NCBI RefSeq assembly: GCF_003584125.1
Contig: NZ_QXFL01000005.1
Location: 202,479-266,478, forward strand
Direction of reading: 5' to 3'
Length of the DNA stretch: 64,000 nucleotides
From: Aurantiacibacter zhengii
Lineage (GTDB): Bacteria > Pseudomonadota > Alphaproteobacteria > Sphingomonadales > Sphingomonadaceae
Shown: positions 54,782 to 61,941 of the stretch, one piece after another
How the letters are laid out: each line of letters opens with the position of its first letter
Numbering within the stretch: position 1 is the stretch's first letter
The notes under the pieces: generated by a model
The model's database searches: none
What the model was told of the DNA's origin: nothing
The model's input: the letters and a program-made list of their open reading frames with translations, nothing else
Program-made: the position numbers and the translations under genes

Positions 54782-55515
54782 GCAACGATCTCCTGCCCGG
54801 CGACGGGTTCCACGCACGGCTGCAGCACATGCTCCAGACCCGGCCCGCCAGAGAAAGGCTGGTTCTCCCGGCCTCCTACAACAAGCACACGAACATGGCG
54901 CCCACCTTCATCATCGCACGGGTCGATGGGGGCGTTGGAGCCAGCATGTTTGCTCTTCTGCTCTCGCACTATCTCAAGGAACAGCCGCTCGTCATCCAGG
55001 TGGGCGGTATGAAGAGCTGGGCCTATCGCGAACTGCCCGAGAACCACTTCATCCATGTCAAACCCATCGACGTGGAAGGTGACAGGGAAGACGTTCTGGC
55101 AGCATCCATCGACAGCAGGCTGAGGCACGGCGAACGCATCGCCATCATCGAATACGAGCAGGCTTTGCCTGCAGAAGCCATCGGCGCGGCAAACTTCATC
55201 GCTAACAAGCTGGAGGGTTTCTCCATGCTCTTCCTCATCGCCGACAAGAACGACGTGAAGTTCAAGCTGCTCGAGACTGCCGATAATCTCGAAGTCCAGC
55301 GCGTTGTCGGACTGCGCAAGTACGGCCTCGGGCAGCGGCCCGACGATCCGCTGCTGCAGATCCCTGGTGTACCGGGCTTCATCGCTGCAAGGTTGCAATC
55401 GCAGCCCTCGAGCTTTGCCTACCAGCTCAGGGCTTCCGAACAGCCGGTGGCCACCATGCGGTTTGAAGAAAGGCTGGACGCCTTCTTCGAAGAGATCGAA
55501 CGGAGGATGCGGTGA
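54778..55515 (+). CDS. ParA/TraL-like P-loop protein with deviant Walker A
   Basis: A 245-residue protein. After a 35-residue lead comes a P-loop-like strand-loop-helix, FIIARVDGGVGASMFALLLS (about 43-62), where a ParA/MinD family KGGxGKS/T would be. Both lysines are absent (D-GGVGA-S), so ATP hydrolysis is doubtful. The rest follows the ParA-like order (LVIQVGGMKSW; LIADKNDVKFKLLETAD). In size and in being followed by a small membrane protein it resembles the TraL-TraM pair of RK2-type conjugation regions. Overlaps its neighbours by ATGA and GTGA. Confidence 0.6.
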   Translation: MSNDLLPGDGFHARLQHMLQTRPARERLVLPASYNKHTNMAPTFIIARVDGGVGASMFALLLSHYLKEQPLVIQVGGMKSWAYRELPENHFIHVKPIDVEGDREDVLAASIDSRLRHGERIAIIEYEQALPAEAIGAANFIANKLEGFSMLFLIADKNDVKFKLLETADNLEVQRVVGLRKYGLGQRPDDPLLQIPGVPGFIAARLQSQPSSFAYQLRASEQPVATMRFEERLDAFFEEIERRMR

Positions 55516-56024
55516 ACACGGTCGACGAACTTTGGGAAACGCTGTTCGATCGCGAGATGACTGCTTCCGAGCGCCGCGTGATGGAGAATATCGCACGTTG
55601 CTCGAACGGCGATGAGAGCACGCTTATCGCCAGCGCCGTCACGGTTCACTGCCTGTACTCGACCTTGATCATGGATCCGGACAGTCCTGTCAGACTGACG
55701 GCCAAGGTCGGCAAGGTACTCGCAGAACTAGAGGCTCACACTGCCCGGATGACCCGGCTCGTGGACAAGGCAACTTCGATAACGGGCTGCCTCAAGGACG
55801 ACGCTCTTGAGACGCACAAGGCATTGGCCGCGGCGGAGGATTTTGCCAGATGGCAGCGCAATAACCGAGTTACAGTGTTCGAGCGCAACAAGGCTCCCGA
55901 TGCCAGCGAGTACTCGGTATCGCTCGATATCGTCCGCATTTTTTGTGCTGCTTGCGTTGCCTCTTCGATCTTCGGCGGGTTGATCGCTTTCGGTATCGGA
56001 TTGATGGTCATCGGCGGGCATTAG
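55512..56024 (+). CDS. TraM-like small membrane protein
   Basis: A 170-residue protein, helical throughout (MNTVDELWETLFDREMTASE…; LAELEAHTARMTRLVDKATSI), with a single C-terminal membrane segment (about 143-167, FCAACVASSIFGGLIAFGIGL). GTG 55512 overlaps the upstream TGA. Similar in size, topology and position to TraM of conjugative plasmids, but sequence similarity was not tested. Confidence 0.55.
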   Translation: MNTVDELWETLFDREMTASERRVMENIARCSNGDESTLIASAVTVHCLYSTLIMDPDSPVRLTAKVGKVLAELEAHTARMTRLVDKATSITGCLKDDALETHKALAAAEDFARWQRNNRVTVFERNKAPDASEYSVSLDIVRIFCAACVASSIFGGLIAFGIGLMVIGGH

Positions 56025-56487
56025 CGATTACGAGAGCTTGTAGGAGACGCCGAGCCTAAAATGAAAGCAACCGACACGCTCATGCTGTGAAGTAATGCTT
56101 CCGTGTATCGTAAGCGCGGTCCGGACCCACCCTTGCACAGTCGACGGAGAGCGCCGAGTTTCCGCGCCCCGATCTGCGGAAGGAGCATTGGGGCTTTGAC
56201 GATGTCATGTGACGATACTCGCACTAGCGCTATTCAGTGATCTGAGGTCTTTACTGGTGCTGGTAGATGCCTGCACTGGCTGCAGAGGAAAAGGCGTCGA
56301 CTGTCGCCGAGAGCTATTGGGGCACGGATCGGTGAATGCGGTCGACCGCCGCCATAGCCATGATAATATAGGGCTGAACGGCAATATCGCGAATTTGAGA
56401 GCTTTCGGACGTTTCCATCGCCGATGAAGCCGGTTGATCAGTTTTCCAGAAGGTGCAGCGCCTGATTTACACCAGACGATAGCCGCC
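56025..56487. other. Gene-poor spacer with a possible outer-membrane protein remnant
   Basis: About 460 bases without a convincing complete gene. On the minus strand, 56028-56130 reads in one frame to an ending (CFHFRLGVSYKLS, stop) with the alternating pattern of a C-terminal beta-barrel strand, as in porins and TonB receptors; nothing upstream in the frame extends it. I see nothing definite in 56131-56487. Confidence 0.25.
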
Positions 56488-57414
56488 TCACCGATCCGCC
56501 ACCCTCCTCCAGCGTGACCAGTCGAACGTTTCCTGGACGGCTGCGCCTCGCTCTGCAGCGATTGGCGGAAAGGCCCCGACAAGCTCGAGAAAGGTCGATC
56601 TTTTCGCCTTCCGGCGATTATAACGGAACTGGATCTCTGCGAGAAAACGCCAAAGATTATGGGGGGCGATCCGGTTGTAGAGACGCAGGGTACGCTTCAA
56701 AACACTCCAGTAAACCTCGATCGGATTATTCGTCAGACCGGCAAAGTTGTGAAACGCACGTGCGTGGTTGATGGGTATATGCTCCCAGCCCCCGCTAGCA
56801 AGTGAACTGTAGGCGAGATGACAGTCGGTCACGATGATCGAATCTGGGCGCACTAAGGCGTTGATGGCTGCTGTGATGGAGGCCAAGCTCCTATCCGCGA
56901 TCAAACCGCTTACGACTTCCCCCTCGCATTCGATGCCAAGGACAATGTGGGGCGTCTGTCTGACTCCGCTCGTGACGTGCCTGATCAGGGCTTCATCAAT
57001 ATGAACTAGCTTACCCGGCCCACCGACCTGACGACATGGCTCGAATGCCGCCATGTGCGCCCTGATAGCATTGGACATGCGGTGCGAACTCTTGACGCCT
57101 ATTCCGAGATGACGCCGAAGAAAACTCGCTCGCATGCCCGTCGAAGAATTTGCAAACAGCAGAAGCGCGTAAAACCAGGCCATGAGAGAGAGATTTGACC
57201 GGTAGAACATCGTGCCTTGCAGGACGGAGACATGCCTTCGGCAGCGATGCAGGTACTTCTTTGTCCCCCTGATGGGAGCCCAGCCCCCAACCTCGCCGCA
57301 GTTGGGGCACGGTGAATGGTCTCCGAAGCGGACGTTAAAGACATGCTCGAGGCAGGCTTGCTCGTCGGGGAAACGCTCGAAAAATTCCATGACACTGGTG
57401 CCCGCGAAAGTCAT
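56488..57414 (-). CDS. IS1595/ISXO2-type transposase, catalytic residues retained
   Basis: A 308-residue protein. An N-terminal zinc ribbon has C36-P-N-C39 and C58 with nearby His, a helical section follows (AWFYALLLFANSSTG, FLRRHLGIG), then the IS1595-type DDE domain. Conserved acids are seen as D140 (KLVHIDEA), D197 (IIVTDCHLAY) and N230/E233 (LTNNPIEVYWSVLKR). Usual single-ORF IS1595 transposases have about 300 residues. ATG 57414 overlaps the stop of the upstream paralogue (ATGA), an unusual arrangement. No terminal inverted repeats were recognised. Confidence 0.85.
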   Translation of the reverse strand: MTFAGTSVMEFFERFPDEQACLEHVFNVRFGDHSPCPNCGEVGGWAPIRGTKKYLHRCRRHVSVLQGTMFYRSNLSLMAWFYALLLFANSSTGMRASFLRRHLGIGVKSSHRMSNAIRAHMAAFEPCRQVGGPGKLVHIDEALIRHVTSGVRQTPHIVLGIECEGEVVSGLIADRSLASITAAINALVRPDSIIVTDCHLAYSSLASGGWEHIPINHARAFHNFAGLTNNPIEVYWSVLKRTLRLYNRIAPHNLWRFLAEIQFRYNRRKAKRSTFLELVGAFPPIAAERGAAVQETFDWSRWRRVADR

Positions 57415-58397
57415 GCCGGAGAGCCCGCAGCCACATCTGAGCGTGATGACCAGACCTCGAGTTCACGGCAATGATCGGGGGTCAAATGCGGAAAAGCGCT
57501 GACAATATCGATGAAGATTTCCTGTGATCGCCAACGGCGATTGAAGCTGAACTCGAGTTCCTTGAGGTACTTCCACAGGTTGGTGTAATCTACGCGCCTG
57601 TAAACATCATGCATCGGGCGCTTGGCATAGTTTAGAAAGCCGCGAATGGAGTTCGTCTTCGTCGAAGGATCGAGAAATTCATCCACGAGTTCCGCGCCGG
57701 ACCGCCGGGTACCGAATTCGGTTAGCACCGCATGGGTATAGGAACAGGTTGTCACCGGGATAGCCCCGTGAGCAAGCTTGTCGGCAATGATCTTTTTCAG
57801 GACATGGCGGCGCGCTCGTCCAATCAGGGTAGATTGCACTGTGTGGCGATCTCCGACGAGCACCGCTTTGGCTGAGCCACGGACAGGGTACCCTGTGGTC
57901 CGCATACCGGCGAGATATTCGATGCGTATCTCGACCGGTTTCCCCTGTTCTCCGACGCGCTCTTTGTAGTCGAGGGCGGCCATGTGCAAACGAATACGAT
58001 CTGCCATGCGGTAAGCAGCCTTGTGGCTCACCCCCAGGTGGCGACCTAGGAAATTCGTGGGAATGCCGGAGGCCGAATTGGCATAATGCAGCATGGCGTA
58101 GAACCACAGCTGCAGCGGGATGTTCGAGCGCTCGAAGATCGTCCCGCTGAGCGGCCAGATGCCCTGCCCGCAAGGATGCTGAAAGCGCTTCGTTCCTGCG
58201 ATGCGGTACCAGAGGCTCGGCTTCAAACATCGCTTGCAGATGGGGTTATCGCCAAAGCGTGTCCTGAAGATGTGTGCGAGGCACGCTTCATTGTCGGGGA
58301 ACGCTGCATGGAAGGTTTGGATGCTCGTCCCCCGGTAACTCGAGCGCTCGCACCTGTATTCGGATGGTTCATAGCCAAGGTCGAACAGCGCAGCCAT
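57411..58397 (-). CDS. IS1595-type transposase paralogue lacking the DDE residues
   Basis: About 328 residues from ATG 58397 (the frame opens at TTG 58433; neither has a good ribosome binding site). Clearly paralogous to the downstream gene: the same zinc ribbon (CKRCLKPS), LWFYAMLHYANSASG, FLGRHLGVSHKAAYRMADRI and HMAALD. Numbering from TTG 58433, the positions of the three acids read R170 (KPVEIR for KLVHID), T229 (VTTC for VTDC) and R264 (NSIRG for NPIEV). The reading frame is intact, so this is a catalytically dead, not decayed, homologue. Overlaps the active-type gene by four bases. Confidence 0.8.
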   Translation of the reverse strand: MAALFDLGYEPSEYRCERSSYRGTSIQTFHAAFPDNEACLAHIFRTRFGDNPICKRCLKPSLWYRIAGTKRFQHPCGQGIWPLSGTIFERSNIPLQLWFYAMLHYANSASGIPTNFLGRHLGVSHKAAYRMADRIRLHMAALDYKERVGEQGKPVEIRIEYLAGMRTTGYPVRGSAKAVLVGDRHTVQSTLIGRARRHVLKKIIADKLAHGAIPVTTCSYTHAVLTEFGTRRSGAELVDEFLDPSTKTNSIRGFLNYAKRPMHDVYRRVDYTNLWKYLKELEFSFNRRWRSQEIFIDIVSAFPHLTPDHCRELEVWSSRSDVAAGSPA

Positions 58398-58926
58398 GAA
58401 ACGGAAGGAGCACTGCGGGGGCGCAGAGGTCAAGTAGTCATCGGTCTGTTCGCAGAAGATGGAGTAGCAACCGCATCCATCTCACGCCGCGCCAATCAAT
58501 AGGTCTTCACCGCCAGCAGTTTCAGTTCTCGAAACGATCTCTAGGCGCTCTCGCTATGCTTCCCAGTTAGCTGTAGCGGCATCGGAAGATTGAGGTGTGA
58601 GGTTGACCCGCTTACTGATCAGTTCGGCGAGTGAGTTAAACTAATCCCCGGTTGTCGCTCAGGCCGCCTGCTTGATCTCCAGATCGGCCGATAGGCCTCG
58701 ACCGGGTATTTCCCCGCTAGGCCAGTGCGAACGCTGGGTGCTGTAAGAGGTGACTCACCGGCAAATTATCCGACGTAGGAACTCGCAAGACTGGCGCCTG
58801 TGAAGCCGCCTTCGGCTTAACAAGGATAAATTCGACAATCTGAAAGATCGACCTGCGGATTTGTTCTGGCACTAGTGGAAATCGCCCAGCATAGGCAGAC
58901 CAGCCCGGAGACATGCTGCGAGAGCC
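58398..58926. other. Gene-poor spacer
   Basis: About 530 bases between the transposase pair and the VanZ-like gene. A minus-strand frame at 58717-58872 (ending LPVSHLLQHPAFALA) may be a gene remnant. Two copies of a short GGCCGATAGGCC-like palindrome region are seen near 58686. Terminal repeats of the transposase unit were looked for here and not found. Confidence 0.25.
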
Positions 58927-59247
58927 ATGATAGTAACGCAACACCTTGACAGCGTAGGCGTATCGTACCGCGAGGCCAAGCGCGCGATCGAAACTTGGAC
59001 AGGCGCAAGCCAGGAACTGCTCCACGTCCATGCCGGATTACTCATTTTCGTGGCAGCATCACTGATACTGAGAAGGAAGTTCCGATCACCGATCCCGCTG
59101 GCGCTGGTCACGGCGTTCGCAGTGCTTAACGAATTGGTCGACTGGCTGTATGGTCCTTCGACAGGTGCTTTTGAGCCAATCCGGGATATTGCCAACACGG
59201 TGTTCTGGCCGTGCGTAGTGTTCTTGTTAGCGCGCCGCTGGCGCTAG
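58927..59247 (+). CDS. VanZ-like small membrane protein
   Basis: A 106-residue protein with two or three hydrophobic helices (about 37-49, 56-73, 86-103). The centre follows the VanZ pattern: a His/Gly at the start of the first helix (VHAGLLIFVAASLIL), FRSPIPLALVTAFAVLNELVD with its conserved N-E, and D-I-A-N at the last helix start (RDIANTVFWP). VanZ-like proteins are of unclear function except in teicoplanin resistance. Start ATG 58927 has a weak ribosome binding site. Confidence 0.6.
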   Translation: MIVTQHLDSVGVSYREAKRAIETWTGASQELLHVHAGLLIFVAASLILRRKFRSPIPLALVTAFAVLNELVDWLYGPSTGAFEPIRDIANTVFWPCVVFLLARRWR

Positions 59248-59498
59248 CGACCAGGTGCTGCGATACGGTCGTAAAACCATCGTATCGGGCATGCGCCAAG
59301 GTGGTCGGCACTTCTGGGCCTCCGGTGAGAACGATGGCCTCGGAGAATGTCACCAAGGAGGATTGCTTTCGGCTTACAGCGACCCGGTGCTTGGGATCCT
59401 ACGCGCCGGCGATTGACTCTTCAGAAGCGCCGAAGGTGTTGGCTGCCATCCGGTGGTTCGAAGCGGCCCCTGTAGATGAACTGGAGCCGTTTTCGACG

Positions 59499-60551
59499 CT
59501 ATGCCGCGTTGGACAAACGGGTACCCTTTTCCAATACTACGGCGCTCTTCGGGATTGCCAGTTCAATGTACCTGGTTTCGCCTTCTTGGCTATCGAGGCT
59601 TTCGATCGTCAGATGCTCGAGCATGTTGCCGGTCCGTAGAAGCCTCGACAGCGGCTGGCCGCACAATCCGTGACGAACCGTCTCGGGAAGCGATACCGAA
59701 TCTGCAAGCACGAATGTGTCACCGCGCAGCTCCCATGAGCTGCTGCCGTCACGCATGTCAGCCATGAGCGTGCCGTCCTGAAGGTGAACAGTTGCGACCG
59801 TATACTTTGCATCGTCGCGCTCGTCGTAGATGTCCATCCAGTGCGTGCCATTTAGCACCTCCAGTACCTTCTCGACCGTCAGATCGTAATAGTCGAGTAG
59901 GTGCTTAGCCGTTTCCTCTATGAACAAGTCACAACCCGCTTCCAACTTTTCCGCCAATGCGGCGAGCCGACGCTCGTGCATCTCTGCGGCCCTCTCCAGA
60001 TTTTGAAGGAGAGACCGCACATTATGTCCGGTACGGCGAGTTCTGGATTCGACGAGGTCGAACTCGAGCATTGATAGCTCGGCCGAGAAGCGTGGCTTTT
60101 CGGAGCAATCCATCAGCGCGGCGACTTCGTGAATAATAAAACCTTCTGGCCATTCGTACTGTGAAATCTCGCTGAAAACCTCGTTCGCCTGGATCACGAT
60201 TTCATCCCGGCGCGACAGATAGGTTGTCGCAGCTTGGGCAAGGCGCTCAGCAACCTCCTCGGGCGGAAGTTTCGGGTCCCTTCGCTGTAGCCCGAAGTGA
60301 AAGGCTCCATTTTGCCCAGCGGCCGTATTGGATGATCCGATATGCAGGAAGTGGAAGTAATCGTCGTCGGCACGTGCTGGCACCATTTGCAGGGGTCTCA
60401 GATCATCACATCCTTGCTCTGATAGTCTAAAGTTCGCGAGCTCGATGACTTCAGCGACATAGGCATTACGCTCTACCTGTCCGTAGGTCGGATCCTCGAG
60501 CCTTACATCTCCGTGTACGATCCTGTATTTACCGTATTGAGCTTCTGACAT
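59499..60551 (-). CDS. Hypothetical 350-aa protein with a perfect ribosome binding site
   Basis: Starts at ATG 60551 after TTAAGGAGGAAAAG, a full Shine-Dalgarno match. Residues 1-110 are alpha/beta (GKYRIVHGDVRLEDP, RADDDYFHFLHIGSS). A long helix-rich, probably coiled-coil centre follows (about 165-230, NLERAAEMHERRLAALAEKLEAG region), then a strand-rich end (KYTVATVHLQDGTLMADM). No family recognised. It stands alone in the accessory region; composition is clearly protein-like. Confidence 0.65.
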   Translation of the reverse strand: MSEAQYGKYRIVHGDVRLEDPTYGQVERNAYVAEVIELANFRLSEQGCDDLRPLQMVPARADDDYFHFLHIGSSNTAAGQNGAFHFGLQRRDPKLPPEEVAERLAQAATTYLSRRDEIVIQANEVFSEISQYEWPEGFIIHEVAALMDCSEKPRFSAELSMLEFDLVESRTRRTGHNVRSLLQNLERAAEMHERRLAALAEKLEAGCDLFIEETAKHLLDYYDLTVEKVLEVLNGTHWMDIYDERDDAKYTVATVHLQDGTLMADMRDGSSSWELRGDTFVLADSVSLPETVRHGLCGQPLSRLLRTGNMLEHLTIESLDSQEGETRYIELAIPKSAVVLEKGTRLSNAA

Positions 60552-61019
60552 CTTTTCCTCCTTAACAGGTGACGAGACCCATCAAATTTCGAAAAAGAGT
60601 TATCGGTTACAATCCTTTAAGCTTCACTACTTCGCGGGTCAGATTGACATAAAATGCGGAACCCCGGGCGCGTCTTTCGTGCGCGCGACAGCAGTACGCG
60701 GCCAACCAATCGCGCAATTCTCGCGCGCCGGAGCGACCATGCTTTTAAGATCATGGAGAGGCTCGAGAAGACCATGGCAGTAGTTGGAGCCGATGCGCAG
60801 CGTGCCCTGCTCGACGGCAATCGCGCCTTTGCACCGCCGGATCGCCGCATTATTTTGGCGGTGATTCGGCGATGAAACGATCGGGCCGGAAGCTCGAACA
60901 AGTTCATACTGCCGTCACCATGGGCGAGCTCTGGCGCTGGGATCTGGCCAAGCCCGAAGTCCGGATGTCTTGGTTGCGCAATATCGTGTCGTAGTCTGCT
61001 GGGAACTGGTCCTGAGCAA
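60552..61019. other. Gene-poor spacer
   Basis: About 470 bases. A 73-codon plus-strand frame (60654-60875) and an overlapping minus-strand frame exist, but both are Arg/Ser/Pro-rich and have no ribosome binding site. Nothing else definite is visible. Confidence 0.3.
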
Positions 61020-61430
61020 TTAAAGCTGCGGAAAGCAGCTATCGGCCTCCAGATCGGCGGCCATACTCGGCATGAAACCACCCATCACCGAATTGAAATC
61101 GTGCGTGATCGTGATGCGGCTCGAATCAGGAAATCCGTTGCAGTCCGCATCGGCTGTGGCGGTCACGTCTGCCGCCACGATCGCGATCCCGTAGGAGGCC
61201 GCGCGGTCGACAGCGAAATCCTGTTGCTCCGTTTCGGTTTCGCACTCCAGACTGACCGACATGCACCGCGCTGTTGCGAAAGCCACCTCATCCAGCGTGT
61301 TCTTGGTCCACACGATCCGGCTGCCCTCGATCGTGCCGAATACCAGCGTCAGGAATGCCGGCGCGAGCAGGGCGAACTCGATGGTCGACACCCCTCGCGC
61401 GTCGTCGCGAAGTCTTCGTATGAAGCTCAT
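61020..61430 (-). CDS. TadE-like pseudopilin-related protein
   Basis: A 136-residue protein: short basic cytoplasmic start, the TadE signature around GVSTIEFALLAPAFLTL (about 13-29) with its conserved Glu, one membrane helix, and a periplasmic domain with four cysteines (C57, C63, about C98, C132) suited to disulfides. TadE-type minor pseudopilins act in Tad/Flp pilus assembly. ATG 61430 overlaps the stop of the upstream paralogue (ATGA). Confidence 0.8.
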   Translation of the reverse strand: MSFIRRLRDDARGVSTIEFALLAPAFLTLVFGTIEGSRIVWTKNTLDEVAFATARCMSVSLECETETEQQDFAVDRAASYGIAIVAADVTATADADCNGFPDSSRITITHDFNSVMGGFMPSMAADLEADSCFPQL

Positions 61431-61936
61431 TGCAGCCGCACCGTGGCTTGCTGCGTCACCGATGTGTCGGACAGCAGGCCAGCTGGCAAGACGACGGGAT
61501 TGAACCCTTGGTCCGCTTCGATCGTCAGATAATAGCCGGCTGTCGATCCCCCGGTAACATCAGGACCGGTGCAGATGTTGCCGCAGGCGGCTGCGACATA
61601 GGTTCCATCGGTTTTCAGGCACGCGCACGTGCGGTTCAGGTTCGTGCAGCTGTTGGCCACGCCGTTGCAGGACATGGCAACCGTTATGGCCTGGTTATCG
61701 GCAATACTGCGGACATAATTCGGCAGAACACCGAAGTTGACGTTGTCCGCTTCCTCGAAGGACGCAACGGCAGATGCCGCAACGGCTTCGTTGACCTTGC
61801 CACGCTCGATGAAGAACATTCCGAAATCAAGCGCCACCATGACGATCATGAAGAACCCGGTGACCCAGAGGGCGAACTCCACAGTGGCCACGCCATCTTC
61901 GTTGCGCCGTATGGTCGAAAGAGAGAAACTGCGCAT
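61427..61936 (-). CDS. TadE-like pseudopilin-related protein
   Basis: A 169-residue protein with the same layout as the downstream gene: TIRRNEDGVATVEFALW (about 8-24), one membrane helix (VTGFFMIVMVALDFGMFF), and a cysteine-rich periplasmic part (CNGVANSC, CACL, ACGNIC). ATG 61936 is used; the open frame to 62065 runs inside the upstream gene. Gap to the TadG-like gene is five bases. Confidence 0.8.
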   Translation of the reverse strand: MRSFSLSTIRRNEDGVATVEFALWVTGFFMIVMVALDFGMFFIERGKVNEAVAASAVASFEEADNVNFGVLPNYVRSIADNQAITVAMSCNGVANSCTNLNRTCACLKTDGTYVAAACGNICTGPDVTGGSTAGYYLTIEADQGFNPVVLPAGLLSDTSVTQQATVRLQ

Positions 61937-61941
61937 GGGAT

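Noticed and set aside
56400..58600. Terminal inverted repeats of an IS1595 element around the transposase pair.
   Set aside because: No matching end sequences could be recognised by eye on both sides; the pair is therefore not annotated as a complete IS.
59211..59639. A 142-codon plus-strand frame overlapping the end of the 350-aa gene.
   Set aside because: No ribosome binding site, half of it is antisense to a better gene, and its composition is not convincing.
60617..61081. Overlapping frames on both strands between the 350-aa gene and the Tad-type genes.
   Set aside because: Both are Arg/Ser/Pro-rich and lack start signals; neither was accepted as a gene.
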